From Arthrobacter citreus (GTDB lineage Bacteria; Actinomycetota; Actinomycetes; Actinomycetales; Micrococcaceae): a DNA stretch of 64,000 bases. The notes under the pieces are model-generated. The model was not told the origin of the DNA, did not search any database, and saw only the letters and a list, made by a program, of their open reading frames with translations. The translations under genes and the position numbers were made by a program. The first letter of the stretch is position 1; each line of letters opens with the position of its first letter. Location: positions 1,736,001-1,800,000 of the forward strand of contig NZ_CP151657.1 of assembly GCF_038405225.1 (NCBI RefSeq), written 5' to 3'. Of the stretch, positions 7,234-15,816 are shown piece after piece.

Positions 7234-10200
7234 GTGCACGAAAACCGCGAACTTGTCGAAGCCCGCATCAGCCGGTTCCTGCGCGAGCGGCTTGAACCCG
7301 CACGGTGGCGGGACCGGCAACCGTTGGACATCACCGCGTGGACGGCACCGGGGGAACCGGTGACCTTCGACGAGGCAGCACGCCAGGAGTTCCTTCCGTT
7401 CAGCACGGGCCAGGCCTGGGGAGCACCGTGGGACACCACCTGGTTCCGCGTCAGCGGCACCGTACCGGCGGACTGGCCCGACGACGACGGCGCCCGGCCG
7501 GAGCTGGTCATCGACCTTGGTTTCAACGGAGACGGTCCCGGCTTTCAGGCCGAGGCACTGGTCTACACGGACCAGGGATCGATCGTGAAGGCGGTGGAAC
7601 CGCGGAACATGCATGTTCCGCTCCCCCACGGCCCCGGCGATTCGTTCACCTATTTCGTTGAGGCCGCCTCCAATCCGGACGTGATTGCGGGTTTCACCTA
7701 TGCGCCCACACCGCTGGGCGACCGGGCCACGGCGGGGGACGCGCCGCTGTACGTTTGCCGCACCGCAGACCTTGCCCTGTTGGACGTGTCTGCGTGGAAC
7801 CTGGCGCGGGACTTTTGGACCCTGAACGGGCTCATGCACGAACTGCCCATGGATCTGCCCCGCCGGTACGAAATCCTGCGGGCCATGGAACGGGCGGTGA
7901 ACGCCGTCGATCCCTCCGACATCGCCGGAACCGCCGGCGCCGGCCGGAACGAGCTGGCCGCGGTGCTGGCCAGCCCGGCGTATGCGAGCGCCCACCGGGT
8001 CCACGGCGTGGGGCACGCGCATATCGACAGTGCCTGGCTCTGGCCGGTGCGGGAAACCGTACGCAAGGTGGCCCGGACCTTCGCCAATGTGCTCGAGCTG
8101 ATGGACCACGACCCCGACTTCGTCTTCACCGCCTCCTCCGCCCAGCAGTACGCCTGGATTAAGGACCATTACCCGGACCTGTTTGCGCGGGTCGCGGCGA
8201 AGGTACGCAGCGGACAGTTCGTTCCCACCGGCGGAATGTGGGTGGAATCGGACACCAATCTGCCCGGCGGCGAGGCGCTGGTACGCCAGTTCGTGGCCGG
8301 GAAGCGCTTCTTCCAGGAGGAGTTCAACGTCGATCCCGAGGTGGTGTGGCTGCCGGACTCGTTCGGCTACTCTGCGGCGCTGCCTCAGATCGCCCGGGCC
8401 GCCGGCGCCCGGTGGTTCCTCACGCAGAAGATTTCCTGGAATGAAACCAACACCATGCCGCACTCCACGTTCCTGTGGGAGGGCATCGACGGCAGCCGCC
8501 TGTTCACGCATTTTCCGCCCGTGGACACGTACAACTCCGAGCTCTCCGGCCAGGAACTGGCCCGCGCCCAGCGGCAATATGCCGAGAAGGGCTTCGGGAA
8601 CACCTCGCTGGTTCCGTTCGGCTGGGGCGACGGCGGCGGCGGGCCAACCCGGGAAATGCTCGCCGCAGCCAGGCGCACCGCGGACCTGGAAGGGTCGCCG
8701 AAGGTGCGCCTGTCCAGCCCGGAACGCTTTTTCACCGCAGCTGAGGAGGAACTGGCCGAGCCGCCGGTCTGGTCCGGGGAGCTCTACCTGGAGTTTCACC
8801 GCGGCACCTACACCAGCCAGGCCAACACCAAGCGCGGCAACCGGCGCAGCGAGCACCTGCTGCGCGAGGCCGAACTGTGGGCGGCCACAGCGGCCGTGCG
8901 CACCGGCAGGGAGTACCCCTACGACACGCTGGAGCGCATCTGGCACACCGTCCTGCTCCAGCAGTTCCACGACATCCTCCCCGGAACCTCCATTGCCTGG
9001 GTGCATCAGGAAGCCGAGCGCAACTATGCCCGGGTGGCGGCCGAACTGGAGACATTGATCGACGACGCCGCCCGGGCGCTGCTGGGCAGCGGAGACAGCT
9101 CGACTGTGCTGAACTCCGGGCCGTATCCGCAGCAGGGTGTGGCGGGTGGCTCGGCAGCAGCTGGGCCGACCCCCCGGGACACGGGAACCGCCGGAAGCTG
9201 GGAACGGCAGGGCACCGCCTGGAAGCTGGCGGGAGACGATCTGCAGCTGACCGTGGATGAGGCCGGACTGTTTACCTCGCTGACCGCCGGGGGCCGTGAG
9301 GTGTTCCCACCCGGCCGGCCCGGGAACCACTTCCAGCTCTTCCGCGACACGCCCAACCAGTGGGATGCCTGGGACCTGGACGCGCATTACCGGTTCAGCA
9401 CCGCGGACCTGATGCACCCCGACGCCATGGAGCTGGAGGCCGACGGCCGGGTGCTGCGCATCGACAGGTCTTTCGGCTCCTCCACCCTGGTCCAGCGAAT
9501 TATGCTCAGCCCGGACGGCACGGCCGTGGACCTGACCGTCGACGTGGACTGGCACGAGCGGCAGAAGCTGCTCAAGCTCGCCTTTCCGTTGGATCTGCAC
9601 GCTGACCGGGCGGCTTCGGAGATCCAGTTCGGGCACATCTACCGCCCCACCCACGCCAACACCTCGTGGGACGCCGCCCGCTTCGAGACCGTTGCGCACC
9701 GCTGGATCCACGTCGGTGAGCCGGGGTTCGGCGTCGCCGTGGCCAATGACCGAACGTACGGGCACGATACAATCCGGGACGAAGTGGACGGGGTGACCTG
9801 CACGACGGTCAGGCTCTCGCTGCTGCGCGCACCGCTGTTCCCGGATCCGGGCACCGACCAGGGTTCCCACCGGTTTCGGTTCTCGCTGTGTCCGGCTGCG
9901 GGGATTCCGGAGGCGGTAGCCGAGGGGTACCGGCTCAACCTGCCTCTGCGGACCGTGTCAGGGGTTCAGTCCCCCGACGCCGTCCCGTTGCTGGCCCTGG
10001 ACAATCCGGCCGTGGTCCTCGAGGCGGTCAAGCTAGCCGAGGACCGCAGCGGCGACGTCGTCGTCCGGCTCTATGAGGCGTTCGGCGGGCGCGCGACGGT
10101 ACAGATCACGCCGTCCTTCGGCTATTCCTCGGTGGCGGCGACGGATCTGATGGAATGCCCCGTGGACCCCGGGGCTGTCTCCGCCGCTGTGTCAGCGGAC

Positions 10201-10269
10201 GGGAAGGGCGACGTTCGGCTCTCGTTGCGGCCCTTTGAGTTGGTCACGCTGCGGTTCCGGACCAGCTGA
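7234..10269 (+). CDS. Alpha-mannosidase, glycoside hydrolase family 38
   Basis: 1011-residue retaining alpha-mannosidase that removes terminal mannose from oligosaccharides, probably in the cytoplasm because no signal peptide is seen. The zinc-site motif HAHIDSAWLWPVRE is near residue 260 (His and Asp ligands). The nucleophile region WLPDSFGYSAALPQ is near residue 371. A later zinc-associated histidine is in FHRGTYTSQANTKRGNR near residue 521. The C-terminal half holds the middle and beta domains usual in GH38. It starts with GTG nine bases after the permease gene and closes the operon. Length and motifs fit the bacterial GH38 enzymes of about 1000 residues. Confidence 0.95.
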   Translation: MHENRELVEARISRFLRERLEPARWRDRQPLDITAWTAPGEPVTFDEAARQEFLPFSTGQAWGAPWDTTWFRVSGTVPADWPDDDGARPELVIDLGFNGDGPGFQAEALVYTDQGSIVKAVEPRNMHVPLPHGPGDSFTYFVEAASNPDVIAGFTYAPTPLGDRATAGDAPLYVCRTADLALLDVSAWNLARDFWTLNGLMHELPMDLPRRYEILRAMERAVNAVDPSDIAGTAGAGRNELAAVLASPAYASAHRVHGVGHAHIDSAWLWPVRETVRKVARTFANVLELMDHDPDFVFTASSAQQYAWIKDHYPDLFARVAAKVRSGQFVPTGGMWVESDTNLPGGEALVRQFVAGKRFFQEEFNVDPEVVWLPDSFGYSAALPQIARAAGARWFLTQKISWNETNTMPHSTFLWEGIDGSRLFTHFPPVDTYNSELSGQELARAQRQYAEKGFGNTSLVPFGWGDGGGGPTREMLAAARRTADLEGSPKVRLSSPERFFTAAEEELAEPPVWSGELYLEFHRGTYTSQANTKRGNRRSEHLLREAELWAATAAVRTGREYPYDTLERIWHTVLLQQFHDILPGTSIAWVHQEAERNYARVAAELETLIDDAARALLGSGDSSTVLNSGPYPQQGVAGGSAAAGPTPRDTGTAGSWERQGTAWKLAGDDLQLTVDEAGLFTSLTAGGREVFPPGRPGNHFQLFRDTPNQWDAWDLDAHYRFSTADLMHPDAMELEADGRVLRIDRSFGSSTLVQRIMLSPDGTAVDLTVDVDWHERQKLLKLAFPLDLHADRAASEIQFGHIYRPTHANTSWDAARFETVAHRWIHVGEPGFGVAVANDRTYGHDTIRDEVDGVTCTTVRLSLLRAPLFPDPGTDQGSHRFRFSLCPAAGIPEAVAEGYRLNLPLRTVSGVQSPDAVPLLALDNPAVVLEAVKLAEDRSGDVVVRLYEAFGGRATVQITPSFGYSSVAATDLMECPVDPGAVSAAVSADGKGDVRLSLRPFELVTLRFRTS

Positions 10270-10301
10270 GCAAAGGATCAACAGCGCTGACTGACAACAG
10301 C

Positions 10302-10336
10302 GAACCGGCCGCCGACACGCGTGTCGGGGCCGGTTC
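10302..10336. terminator. Strong hairpin between converging genes
   Basis: A near-perfect inverted repeat starts GAACCGGC and ends GCCGGTTC, with an inner CGACAC/GTGTCG stem and a very small loop. It lies between the end of the mannosidase gene and the end of the opposing thiolase gene, so it probably stops transcription from both sides. It has no T-run, as is common in high-GC actinobacteria. Confidence 0.65.
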
Positions 10337-10387
10337 AGTGCGCTGTGATGCGCGGTCCTGCCTCAGTACATCCCGAGCTCAGTACAT

Positions 10388-11554
10388 CTACAGGCGGAAC
10401 CCCTCGTCGAGCCGTTCGATGATCGTGACGTTGGCCTGCCCGCCGCCCTCGCACATGGTCTGCAGGCCGTAGCGGCCGCCGGTGCGCTCCAGCTCGTGCA
10501 GCAGCGTGGTCATGATGCGGGCGCCCGTGGCACCGATCGGGTGGCCCAGCGATATGCCCCCGCCGTTGACGTTCACCTTGTCCATGTCGACGTCGAGCTC
10601 CCGCTGCCAGGCCAGGACCACGGAGGCGAAGGCCTCGTTGATTTCGAGCAGGTCCATCTGGTCCAGGCTCATGCCGGTGCGCCCCAGGGCATGGCGGGTG
10701 GCCTCGATTGGGGCGCTGAGCATCATGATCGGATCATCTCCGCGGGCGGAAATCGAATGAATGCGCGCCCGCGGCTTCAGTCCATAGCGCCGCACGGCGC
10801 TCTCGGAGGCGAGCAGCAGCACGGCGGCGGCATCGGAAATCTGCGACGACGTGGCTGCGGTCAGGCGGCCGCCCTCGGACAGGGGCGCCAGGGACTCGAT
10901 CTTGGCGCGGTTGGGTTCCCGCGGACCCTCATCGGCGGTGATGCCATTCAGTGGCAGAATTTCCCGGTCAAAGCGGCCCTCGGCCTGGGCAGCGAGCGCC
11001 CGGACATGGGATTCGACGGCGAAGTCCTCCAGTTCGGAGCGGGTGAGGCCCCACTTGTCCACCATCATTTCGGCGCCGAGGAACTGGGACACCGTCTGGT
11101 CTCCGTACCGCTCAGCCCAACCCGTTGATCCGGTGAACGGGTCCGGGAAACCGAGCTCCTGTGCCGCGGTGTTCGCGTAGCCAATGGGTATGGAGGACAT
11201 GCTCTGCACTCCGCCGGCGAGTACCAGGTCGCTGGTTCCGCTCATCACGGCCTGCGCGGCATAGGACACCGCCTGCTGTCCGGACCCGCACTGGCGTTCC
11301 ACCACGGTTCCCGGAACGCGCTCGGACAGACCGGCGGCAAGCCACGCCGTGCGCGCGATATCCATGGCCTGCGGTCCCACCTGATCAATGGCACCGAGGA
11401 TGACCTCGTCAAACTCAGCGGAGTCGATGCCGGTGCGGCGCACCGTTTCAGCAATGACGTGTGCCGCCATGTCGGCCGGATGGATACTGCTCAGTCCGCC
11501 GTTGCGCCGGCCAACCGGTGTGCGGACCGCGTCAATAATGAATGCTTCAGCCAT
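10388..11554 (-). CDS. Thiolase family protein (acetyl-CoA C-acyltransferase)
   Basis: 388-residue degradative-type thiolase that cleaves 3-ketoacyl-CoA or forms it by Claisen condensation. The active-site Cys is in ERQCGSGQQA near residue 90. The other catalytic motifs are NEAFA near residue 300, GHPIGATGAR near residue 340 and MCEGGGQAN near residue 370. It stands alone on the minus strand, away from the fadA/fadB pair at 48.7-52 kb, so it is a second thiolase. The substrate chain is unknown; relatives act on fatty acids, steroid side chains or aromatic breakdown products. Confidence 0.9.
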   Translation of the reverse strand: MAEAFIIDAVRTPVGRRNGGLSSIHPADMAAHVIAETVRRTGIDSAEFDEVILGAIDQVGPQAMDIARTAWLAAGLSERVPGTVVERQCGSGQQAVSYAAQAVMSGTSDLVLAGGVQSMSSIPIGYANTAAQELGFPDPFTGSTGWAERYGDQTVSQFLGAEMMVDKWGLTRSELEDFAVESHVRALAAQAEGRFDREILPLNGITADEGPREPNRAKIESLAPLSEGGRLTAATSSQISDAAAVLLLASESAVRRYGLKPRARIHSISARGDDPIMMLSAPIEATRHALGRTGMSLDQMDLLEINEAFASVVLAWQRELDVDMDKVNVNGGGISLGHPIGATGARIMTTLLHELERTGGRYGLQTMCEGGGQANVTIIERLDEGFRL

Positions 11555-11787
11555 GAGGAAAGGCCTTTCGTCGCTGGAAGGCGGGAGCCGGTACCGCCGC
11601 GGGCACCCGGGTCCATGGTGTCAAAAACCACACTAGGCGATGCGGACGACCACGGCACCAGACCGTTGGTATGAGTGCGGCACCGGCGTGGCGGCAGGGA
11701 CGAATTAGCGCCCTTGATGAGGGACGCGCGTGAAATGCCGGCGGTTCGTTCACCCGTGCGACACACTTGTGCCGGTGACGGACAGGT

Positions 11788-12360
11788 ATGGGTATGAGTG
11801 ATTCTTCGCCTGGCCCGGACCGGGCCGACGCCTTCCGTGCGCTGTATGGATCGGTGTATCCGGATCTCCTGCGGTTCGTCCAACGGCGCACTGATCCCGG
11901 TGTTGCCGAAGACGTTGTAGCCGACGCCATGCTGGTTCTCTGGCGCCGTCTCGATGAGGTGCCTTCGCATCACGATGATGCCAGGGCCTGGATCTTCGGG
12001 ATCACCCGGAACGTCATGCTGAACGCCCATCGCGGAGAGCAGCGCCGTCAGGCACTGGGGATTCGGCTTGCCGACGTCCATGCCGGCCCCCGCGTTGGCT
12101 CCCACGATGACCTGGTGGCTAACCGCATTGATCTCAGCCGCGCGTGGCACGTTCTGTCTGAGGTTCATCAGGAAGCACTCAGCCTGTCAGTACTTGAGGA
12201 CCTTACCGCGCCCCAGGCCGCCGCGGTGCTTGGCATTTCTCCCGTCGCCTTCCGTCTGCGCCTTACCCGGGCCCGGCGCGCCCTCCGGTTACTTCTTGAT
12301 CACCTGCCCCAGTCCACGGACGCCGCCGCAGCATCCGCTGAAAGGACAACAACCCCATGA
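11788..12360 (+). CDS. ECF-type RNA polymerase sigma factor
   Basis: 190-residue group 4 sigma factor with region 2 (about residues 15-80, including the VAEDVVADAMLVLWRRLDEV core-binding and -10 recognition part) and region 4 (about residues 120-175, ALSLSVLEDLTAPQAAAVLG helix-turn-helix). A second ATG six bases downstream (11794) is possible. Its stop overlaps the start of the next gene (ATGA, 12357-12360), whose product is a membrane protein and a likely partner. The signal it answers to is unknown. It is divergent from the thiolase gene. Confidence 0.9.
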   Translation: MGMSDSSPGPDRADAFRALYGSVYPDLLRFVQRRTDPGVAEDVVADAMLVLWRRLDEVPSHHDDARAWIFGITRNVMLNAHRGEQRRQALGIRLADVHAGPRVGSHDDLVANRIDLSRAWHVLSEVHQEALSLSVLEDLTAPQAAAVLGISPVAFRLRLTRARRALRLLLDHLPQSTDAAAASAERTTTP

Positions 12361-13181
12361 AAAAGCCCCGGAACATCGACGCATTGCTGCGGTCCATGGA
12401 CGCTGCGACGGACGCCCCGCCGCCTGAACCCGTCCGGGCCGGCGTCGATCTGGACCGGATCCTGTCCCATGCGCCCACACCACAGCAGACCTCGACGCCG
12501 GAAACCGCCGCCGGCGTTCGAACATCTACGCCGCAGCGTCCTTCGCGCCGAACGCTCGCAGTGGGTGCCACGGTGGCGGCAGTCACCGCCGTCCTCCTCG
12601 TCGCGCCGTCGCTCACCGGCGGGGATCCGGCCTTTGCGACCTGGACACCAACCCCGGTCACCCTGAACGAGGCGGCCCGCGGGGACGCCGTTGCTGAATG
12701 CCGCGCTTCCGGAGAGGAAGTCTCTGACGGCATGTACAAGGACGATTTTGCTACCGCGCAAACTGCCATCGCTGAACGCAGAGGCGACTGGGTGACCGTC
12801 GTCCTTGCCGGTGCCGGAGGATTCGATGCCACATGCGTCACCGATGCCTCTGCGCCGTGGTTCCGGCAGGGCATGATTGGTGCCATCGGTAAGTCCGGAA
12901 CCGGCACCGGGCCCCAACCCCGGGAGCTTGCCGTCTCACAGCTGGGAACCGGATCCGTGGGTGGCAACCCGATCTCCCTGGCCTCCGGAGCGGCTGGCTC
13001 TGACATCACCGGCATCACCTACACAAGTGTTTCCGGGGAACAAGTCACCGCAACAGTCTCCCTGGGGCACTTCGCCTTCTGGATGCCCGGCGATGAGCTG
13101 CAGAACGCCTCCGAAACCGGAGCCGCAGTGGACGTGACCTACAGTGACGGAACCACCGATACCCAACGCCTCAATTTCTAA
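12357..13181 (+). CDS. Membrane-anchored partner of the ECF sigma factor, possible anti-sigma factor
   Basis: 274-residue protein of unknown family. The N-terminal ~85 residues are cytoplasmic and Pro/Thr-rich. One transmembrane helix lies near residues 65-85 after RRTLAV, and the rest should be extracytoplasmic. The start overlaps the sigma gene by four bases, the usual layout for an ECF sigma and its anti-sigma. However, the His-x3-Cys-x2-Cys zinc anti-sigma motif is not present, so this would be an unusual type or a sensor. The outer domain has two Cys residues (AECRASG and DATCVTD) that could form a disulfide. Function is inferred from context only. Confidence 0.7.
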   Translation: MKKPRNIDALLRSMDAATDAPPPEPVRAGVDLDRILSHAPTPQQTSTPETAAGVRTSTPQRPSRRTLAVGATVAAVTAVLLVAPSLTGGDPAFATWTPTPVTLNEAARGDAVAECRASGEEVSDGMYKDDFATAQTAIAERRGDWVTVVLAGAGGFDATCVTDASAPWFRQGMIGAIGKSGTGTGPQPRELAVSQLGTGSVGGNPISLASGAAGSDITGITYTSVSGEQVTATVSLGHFAFWMPGDELQNASETGAAVDVTYSDGTTDTQRLNF

Positions 13182-13186
13182 CGCAT

Positions 13187-13198
13187 TAGGCTGCGCAG
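13187..13198 (+). promoter_or_regulatory. -10 box of a leaderless promoter (P-loop gene)
   Basis: TAGGCT (13187-13192) plus exactly six bases (GCGCAG) precede the ATG at 13199. The box starts only six bases after the stop of the preceding gene, suggesting the P-loop gene has its own promoter. Confidence 0.5.
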
Positions 13199-13738
13199 AT
13201 GGGACTTGCAGGCATTGCCATCTTCGTGAACGGAACGGTGGGAGCCGGCAAGACGGCCACCGCCGATGCGCTGGGTGATCTCCTCCGAAGACGACAGATC
13301 CCGCATGCCGTGATCGATCTGGACCGGCTTCGGCAGGCGTGGCCCCCAGCGGAGGGAGACCCCTTCAACCACGGACTCGAACTCGCCAACCTCAAAGCCA
13401 TGGCATCGAACTACCTGGCTGCCGGGATGACCACACTGGTAATTGCCGGCGTCATCGAGCAGAAGGCAGCCGTCGCACAGTACACAGAAGCCCTTGACCA
13501 ATGGCAACTGTTCATCGTTCGGCTGACAGCTGAGGAAGCAGTCCGCCGGAACAGGATTGAGGAGCGCCACATCGCTGATCCTGCCGGACGTGAGTGGCAT
13601 CTGCGGCGAACCCTGGAGCTGGAAACAATTCTCGAAGCAGCACGCCTGGAAAATGCCGTGATTGACACCTCCGTCTGCTCCCCCTCAGAAGTTGCGCAAA
13701 GAGTTCTGGAAGCGGTGATGGCGGATCGTCCGCAATAA
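13199..13738 (+). CDS. P-loop NTPase, small-molecule kinase-like
   Basis: 179-residue P-loop protein. The Walker A motif is VNGTVGAGKTATAD at residues 10-23, followed by a VIDLDRLRQAWP strand that resembles the second motif of adenylyl-sulfate and related small-molecule kinases. An arginine-rich lid-like part, RRNRIEERH, is near residue 120. No family beyond AAA/kinase-like P-loop can be named. It appears to be separately transcribed, with a leaderless-type box in front of its ATG. A kinase or antibiotic-modifying phosphotransferase role is possible but not shown. Confidence 0.75.
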   Translation: MGLAGIAIFVNGTVGAGKTATADALGDLLRRRQIPHAVIDLDRLRQAWPPAEGDPFNHGLELANLKAMASNYLAAGMTTLVIAGVIEQKAAVAQYTEALDQWQLFIVRLTAEEAVRRNRIEERHIADPAGREWHLRRTLELETILEAARLENAVIDTSVCSPSEVAQRVLEAVMADRPQ

Positions 13739-13739
13739 C

Positions 13740-13790
13740 AAGGGTCCTTTATAAAGAACCCTTGCTAAAGACTTCTTTACTAACTACGCT
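13740..13790 (+). promoter_or_regulatory. Promoter with two operator-like palindromes for the ArsR-like regulator/MFS operon
   Basis: TTGCTA (13762-13767) and TACGCT (13785-13790) are 17 bases apart, and the ATG follows six bases after the second box. TAAAGACTTCTTTA (13766-13779, arms TAAAG/CTTTA) sits in the spacer. A 24-base palindrome with 22 of 24 positions symmetric lies just upstream (13740-13763, centre CTTTATAAAG). Both share AAAG/CTTT half sites, fitting autoregulation by the regulator encoded next. The upstream palindrome could also act as a terminator for the preceding gene. Confidence 0.6.
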
Positions 13791-13796
13791 CCCGGC

Positions 13797-14462
13797 ATGA
13801 GTCCTGAACAAACCACGGATGCCGGCGAGCACACTGCCCCCGGCGAGAATGGCGAGCGCGGCGAGACGACGGAGCATGCCGCATCCCCGGGATACCCCGG
13901 GGAACAAGTGGTCACGGATCCCGTCCGGATCCGGGCACTGGCCCATCCGGTCCGGCTGGAACTGCTGGATTTCCTCGACGACGCCGGAAGCGCCACCGCC
14001 ACGGAGTGTGCCGCCGCTATCGGAGCATCAGTGGCCAGCTGCTCCTACCATTTGCGCACCCTCGCCAAGCACGGGTACATCGAGCAGGTCACCCGGCCCG
14101 GCCGGGAAAAACCGTGGAAAGTGGTCTCCCGCAGCCGCTCGCAGGGCATTGACCCCAACATCCCCGGATCCACGCACGCCGTGGCCGCAACGGCAGCCGT
14201 GCAGGTGGACCGACAGCTGAACCGGATCCAGTCCTGGCTCCGGCAGGCACCGGCACTTCCGCCCGAGGACGTCAACGTCTCCACTGTCTTCGGTGTCGGG
14301 TTCTACGCCACCCGCGAGGAGATCATGGAGTTCCGGAAGGACCTGTGGAAACTCACCGAACGCTTCGAGGGACGGCGTGACAACCCGGAGCTGCGTCCCG
14401 CGGGAGCCGTCGCCGCCCGGCTGTTCGCCGTCGTGAACGTCGAACCGGAGCAGGGGCAATGA
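13797..14462 (+). CDS. ArsR-like winged helix-turn-helix regulator
   Basis: 221-residue regulator. After an acidic, low-complexity N-terminus (~38 residues) comes a winged helix domain: IRALAHPVRLELLDFLDDAG, then the recognition helix region ASVASCSYHLRTLAKHGYIE (residues ~80-100). The C-terminal ~110 residues are a separate helical domain, probably for dimerisation or ligand binding. The stop overlaps the start of the MFS gene (ATGA). Pairs of this kind usually control the exporter. The gene seems leaderless. Confidence 0.88.
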   Translation: MSPEQTTDAGEHTAPGENGERGETTEHAASPGYPGEQVVTDPVRIRALAHPVRLELLDFLDDAGSATATECAAAIGASVASCSYHLRTLAKHGYIEQVTRPGREKPWKVVSRSRSQGIDPNIPGSTHAVAATAAVQVDRQLNRIQSWLRQAPALPPEDVNVSTVFGVGFYATREEIMEFRKDLWKLTERFEGRRDNPELRPAGAVAARLFAVVNVEPEQGQ

Positions 14463-15733
14463 ATACCGGACGTGACAGGGCGGGCAGCATCGGCACCAAC
14501 CGCGACGTTATGAAGGTGCCGGCCTTCCGCCGGCTGGCCCTGGGCTGGGTCTTCTCCAACTTCGGCGACTCCGTACTGTTCCTTACGGCCGCCATCTGGG
14601 TCAAGCAGCTCACCGGCAGCGACGCAGCCGCCGGCCTGGTGTTCGCCGCCCTTGGCCTGCCTGCCCTGCTGGCGCCTTTTACGGGACGTCTGGCGGACCG
14701 GTACCGGCGCCGGCCGCTGGTCGTCATCAACAACATCTGCGCCGCAGTGGTGGTCCTGGCGCTGCTGCTCGTGCGTGACATCCAGGAACTCTGGATCGTC
14801 TACACGGTGATCGTCGTATACGCGAACACGGCCTACATCACCGCGTCGGCGCAGTCGGGACTGCTGCGTGACCTGCTGCCCGACCGGCTGCTGGCACCCG
14901 CCAACGGCATCCTCAGCAGCATTGACCAGGGCCTGCGCATTGCTTCGCCGCTGCTGGGCGCCGGGATGCTCGCACTGTGGGGCATGGACTCCGTGGTGCT
15001 GCTGACAGTTGCCTGCTTCCTCACCGCAGCAGTCGTGCTCGCCACACTGAAGCTGAAGGAAAGCAAACACGAGATGGACCCCGAGGAGTCCTTCTGGCAC
15101 AGCACGACGGCGGGATTCCGCTTCCTGGCCACCCATCCCCTCCTGCGCCGGGCGTTGCTGACCCTGGGAATCGCCATCGGAGCCACCGGCATCCTGGACG
15201 TCACCATTTTCGCCACAGTGGAGCAGGGCCTCGGACGCCCGCCGGAGTTCCTCAGCGTCCTGCTGGGATTTCAGGGAGTGATGGCAGTGGCCGGCGGGAT
15301 TACCGCAAGTATGGTGATCCGGCGGTTCGGGATCCCCGCCACCATCGCCGCAGGGGTTGTCCTGCTGGCCGCCGGACTGCTGACCACGGCACTCTCCTCA
15401 CTGGCCCTGATACTGGGAGGTGCGGCACTGACCGGCGTCAGCGTCTCATGGGTGGCGATCGCCTTCATCACCCTGCGGCAAACCGAAACACCGGCCGGGA
15501 TGCAGGGACGCACGGCCGCAGCCACGCAGGTGATCATGAACGTGCCGCAGGTTGGTGCTTCGATGATCGCGGCTGCCCTGATCGGCGTCTTGGATTACCG
15601 CGCCATGATTGTCACCATGAGTGCACTCTGCGCGCTGTCAGTGCTGCCTCTGCTACTGCGCGGCAGGCGAAGCGCCGCCGGAACGTCCCGGAACGTGGCT
15701 GCACCGTCCGAAGCCCCTGCGCCGAACGGCTAG
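14459..15733 (+). CDS. MFS transporter, drug-exporter type
   Basis: 424-residue major facilitator with about 12 hydrophobic segments. The motif GRLADRYRRRPLV at about residues 74-86 is the conserved loop 2-3 motif of MFS proton-linked exporters. The N-terminal part (FRRLALGWVFSNFGDSVLFL) resembles the MFS_3/enterobactin-exporter-like group. It overlaps the upstream regulator gene by four bases, so the pair is one operon. The substrate is unknown; a toxic small molecule is likely. Confidence 0.9.
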   Translation: MNTGRDRAGSIGTNRDVMKVPAFRRLALGWVFSNFGDSVLFLTAAIWVKQLTGSDAAAGLVFAALGLPALLAPFTGRLADRYRRRPLVVINNICAAVVVLALLLVRDIQELWIVYTVIVVYANTAYITASAQSGLLRDLLPDRLLAPANGILSSIDQGLRIASPLLGAGMLALWGMDSVVLLTVACFLTAAVVLATLKLKESKHEMDPEESFWHSTTAGFRFLATHPLLRRALLTLGIAIGATGILDVTIFATVEQGLGRPPEFLSVLLGFQGVMAVAGGITASMVIRRFGIPATIAAGVVLLAAGLLTTALSSLALILGGAALTGVSVSWVAIAFITLRQTETPAGMQGRTAAATQVIMNVPQVGASMIAAALIGVLDYRAMIVTMSALCALSVLPLLLRGRRSAAGTSRNVAAPSEAPAPNG

Positions 15734-15816
15734 AATGGAAAGGCTGTCATTGCTGGCAGCACAGCCGCGAGTGCCAAGCCCTGCGGCCGCATCCCACCAC
15801 ACGTGAAAGCAGCGGA

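Noticed and set aside
7222-9870. 882-residue open frame on the minus strand
   Set aside because: It is fully antisense to the alpha-mannosidase, whose catalytic motifs are intact; low complexity and no domain.
11558-11569. Perfect palindrome GAAAGGCCTTTC just ahead of the thiolase start
   Set aside because: It contains the likely ribosome site (AAAGG) and has no promoter around it; chance is the simpler explanation.
14977-15816. Extended in-frame N-terminus ahead of prfC
   Set aside because: It overlaps the MFS gene in another frame and has shadow composition; prfC starts at the GTG at 15817.
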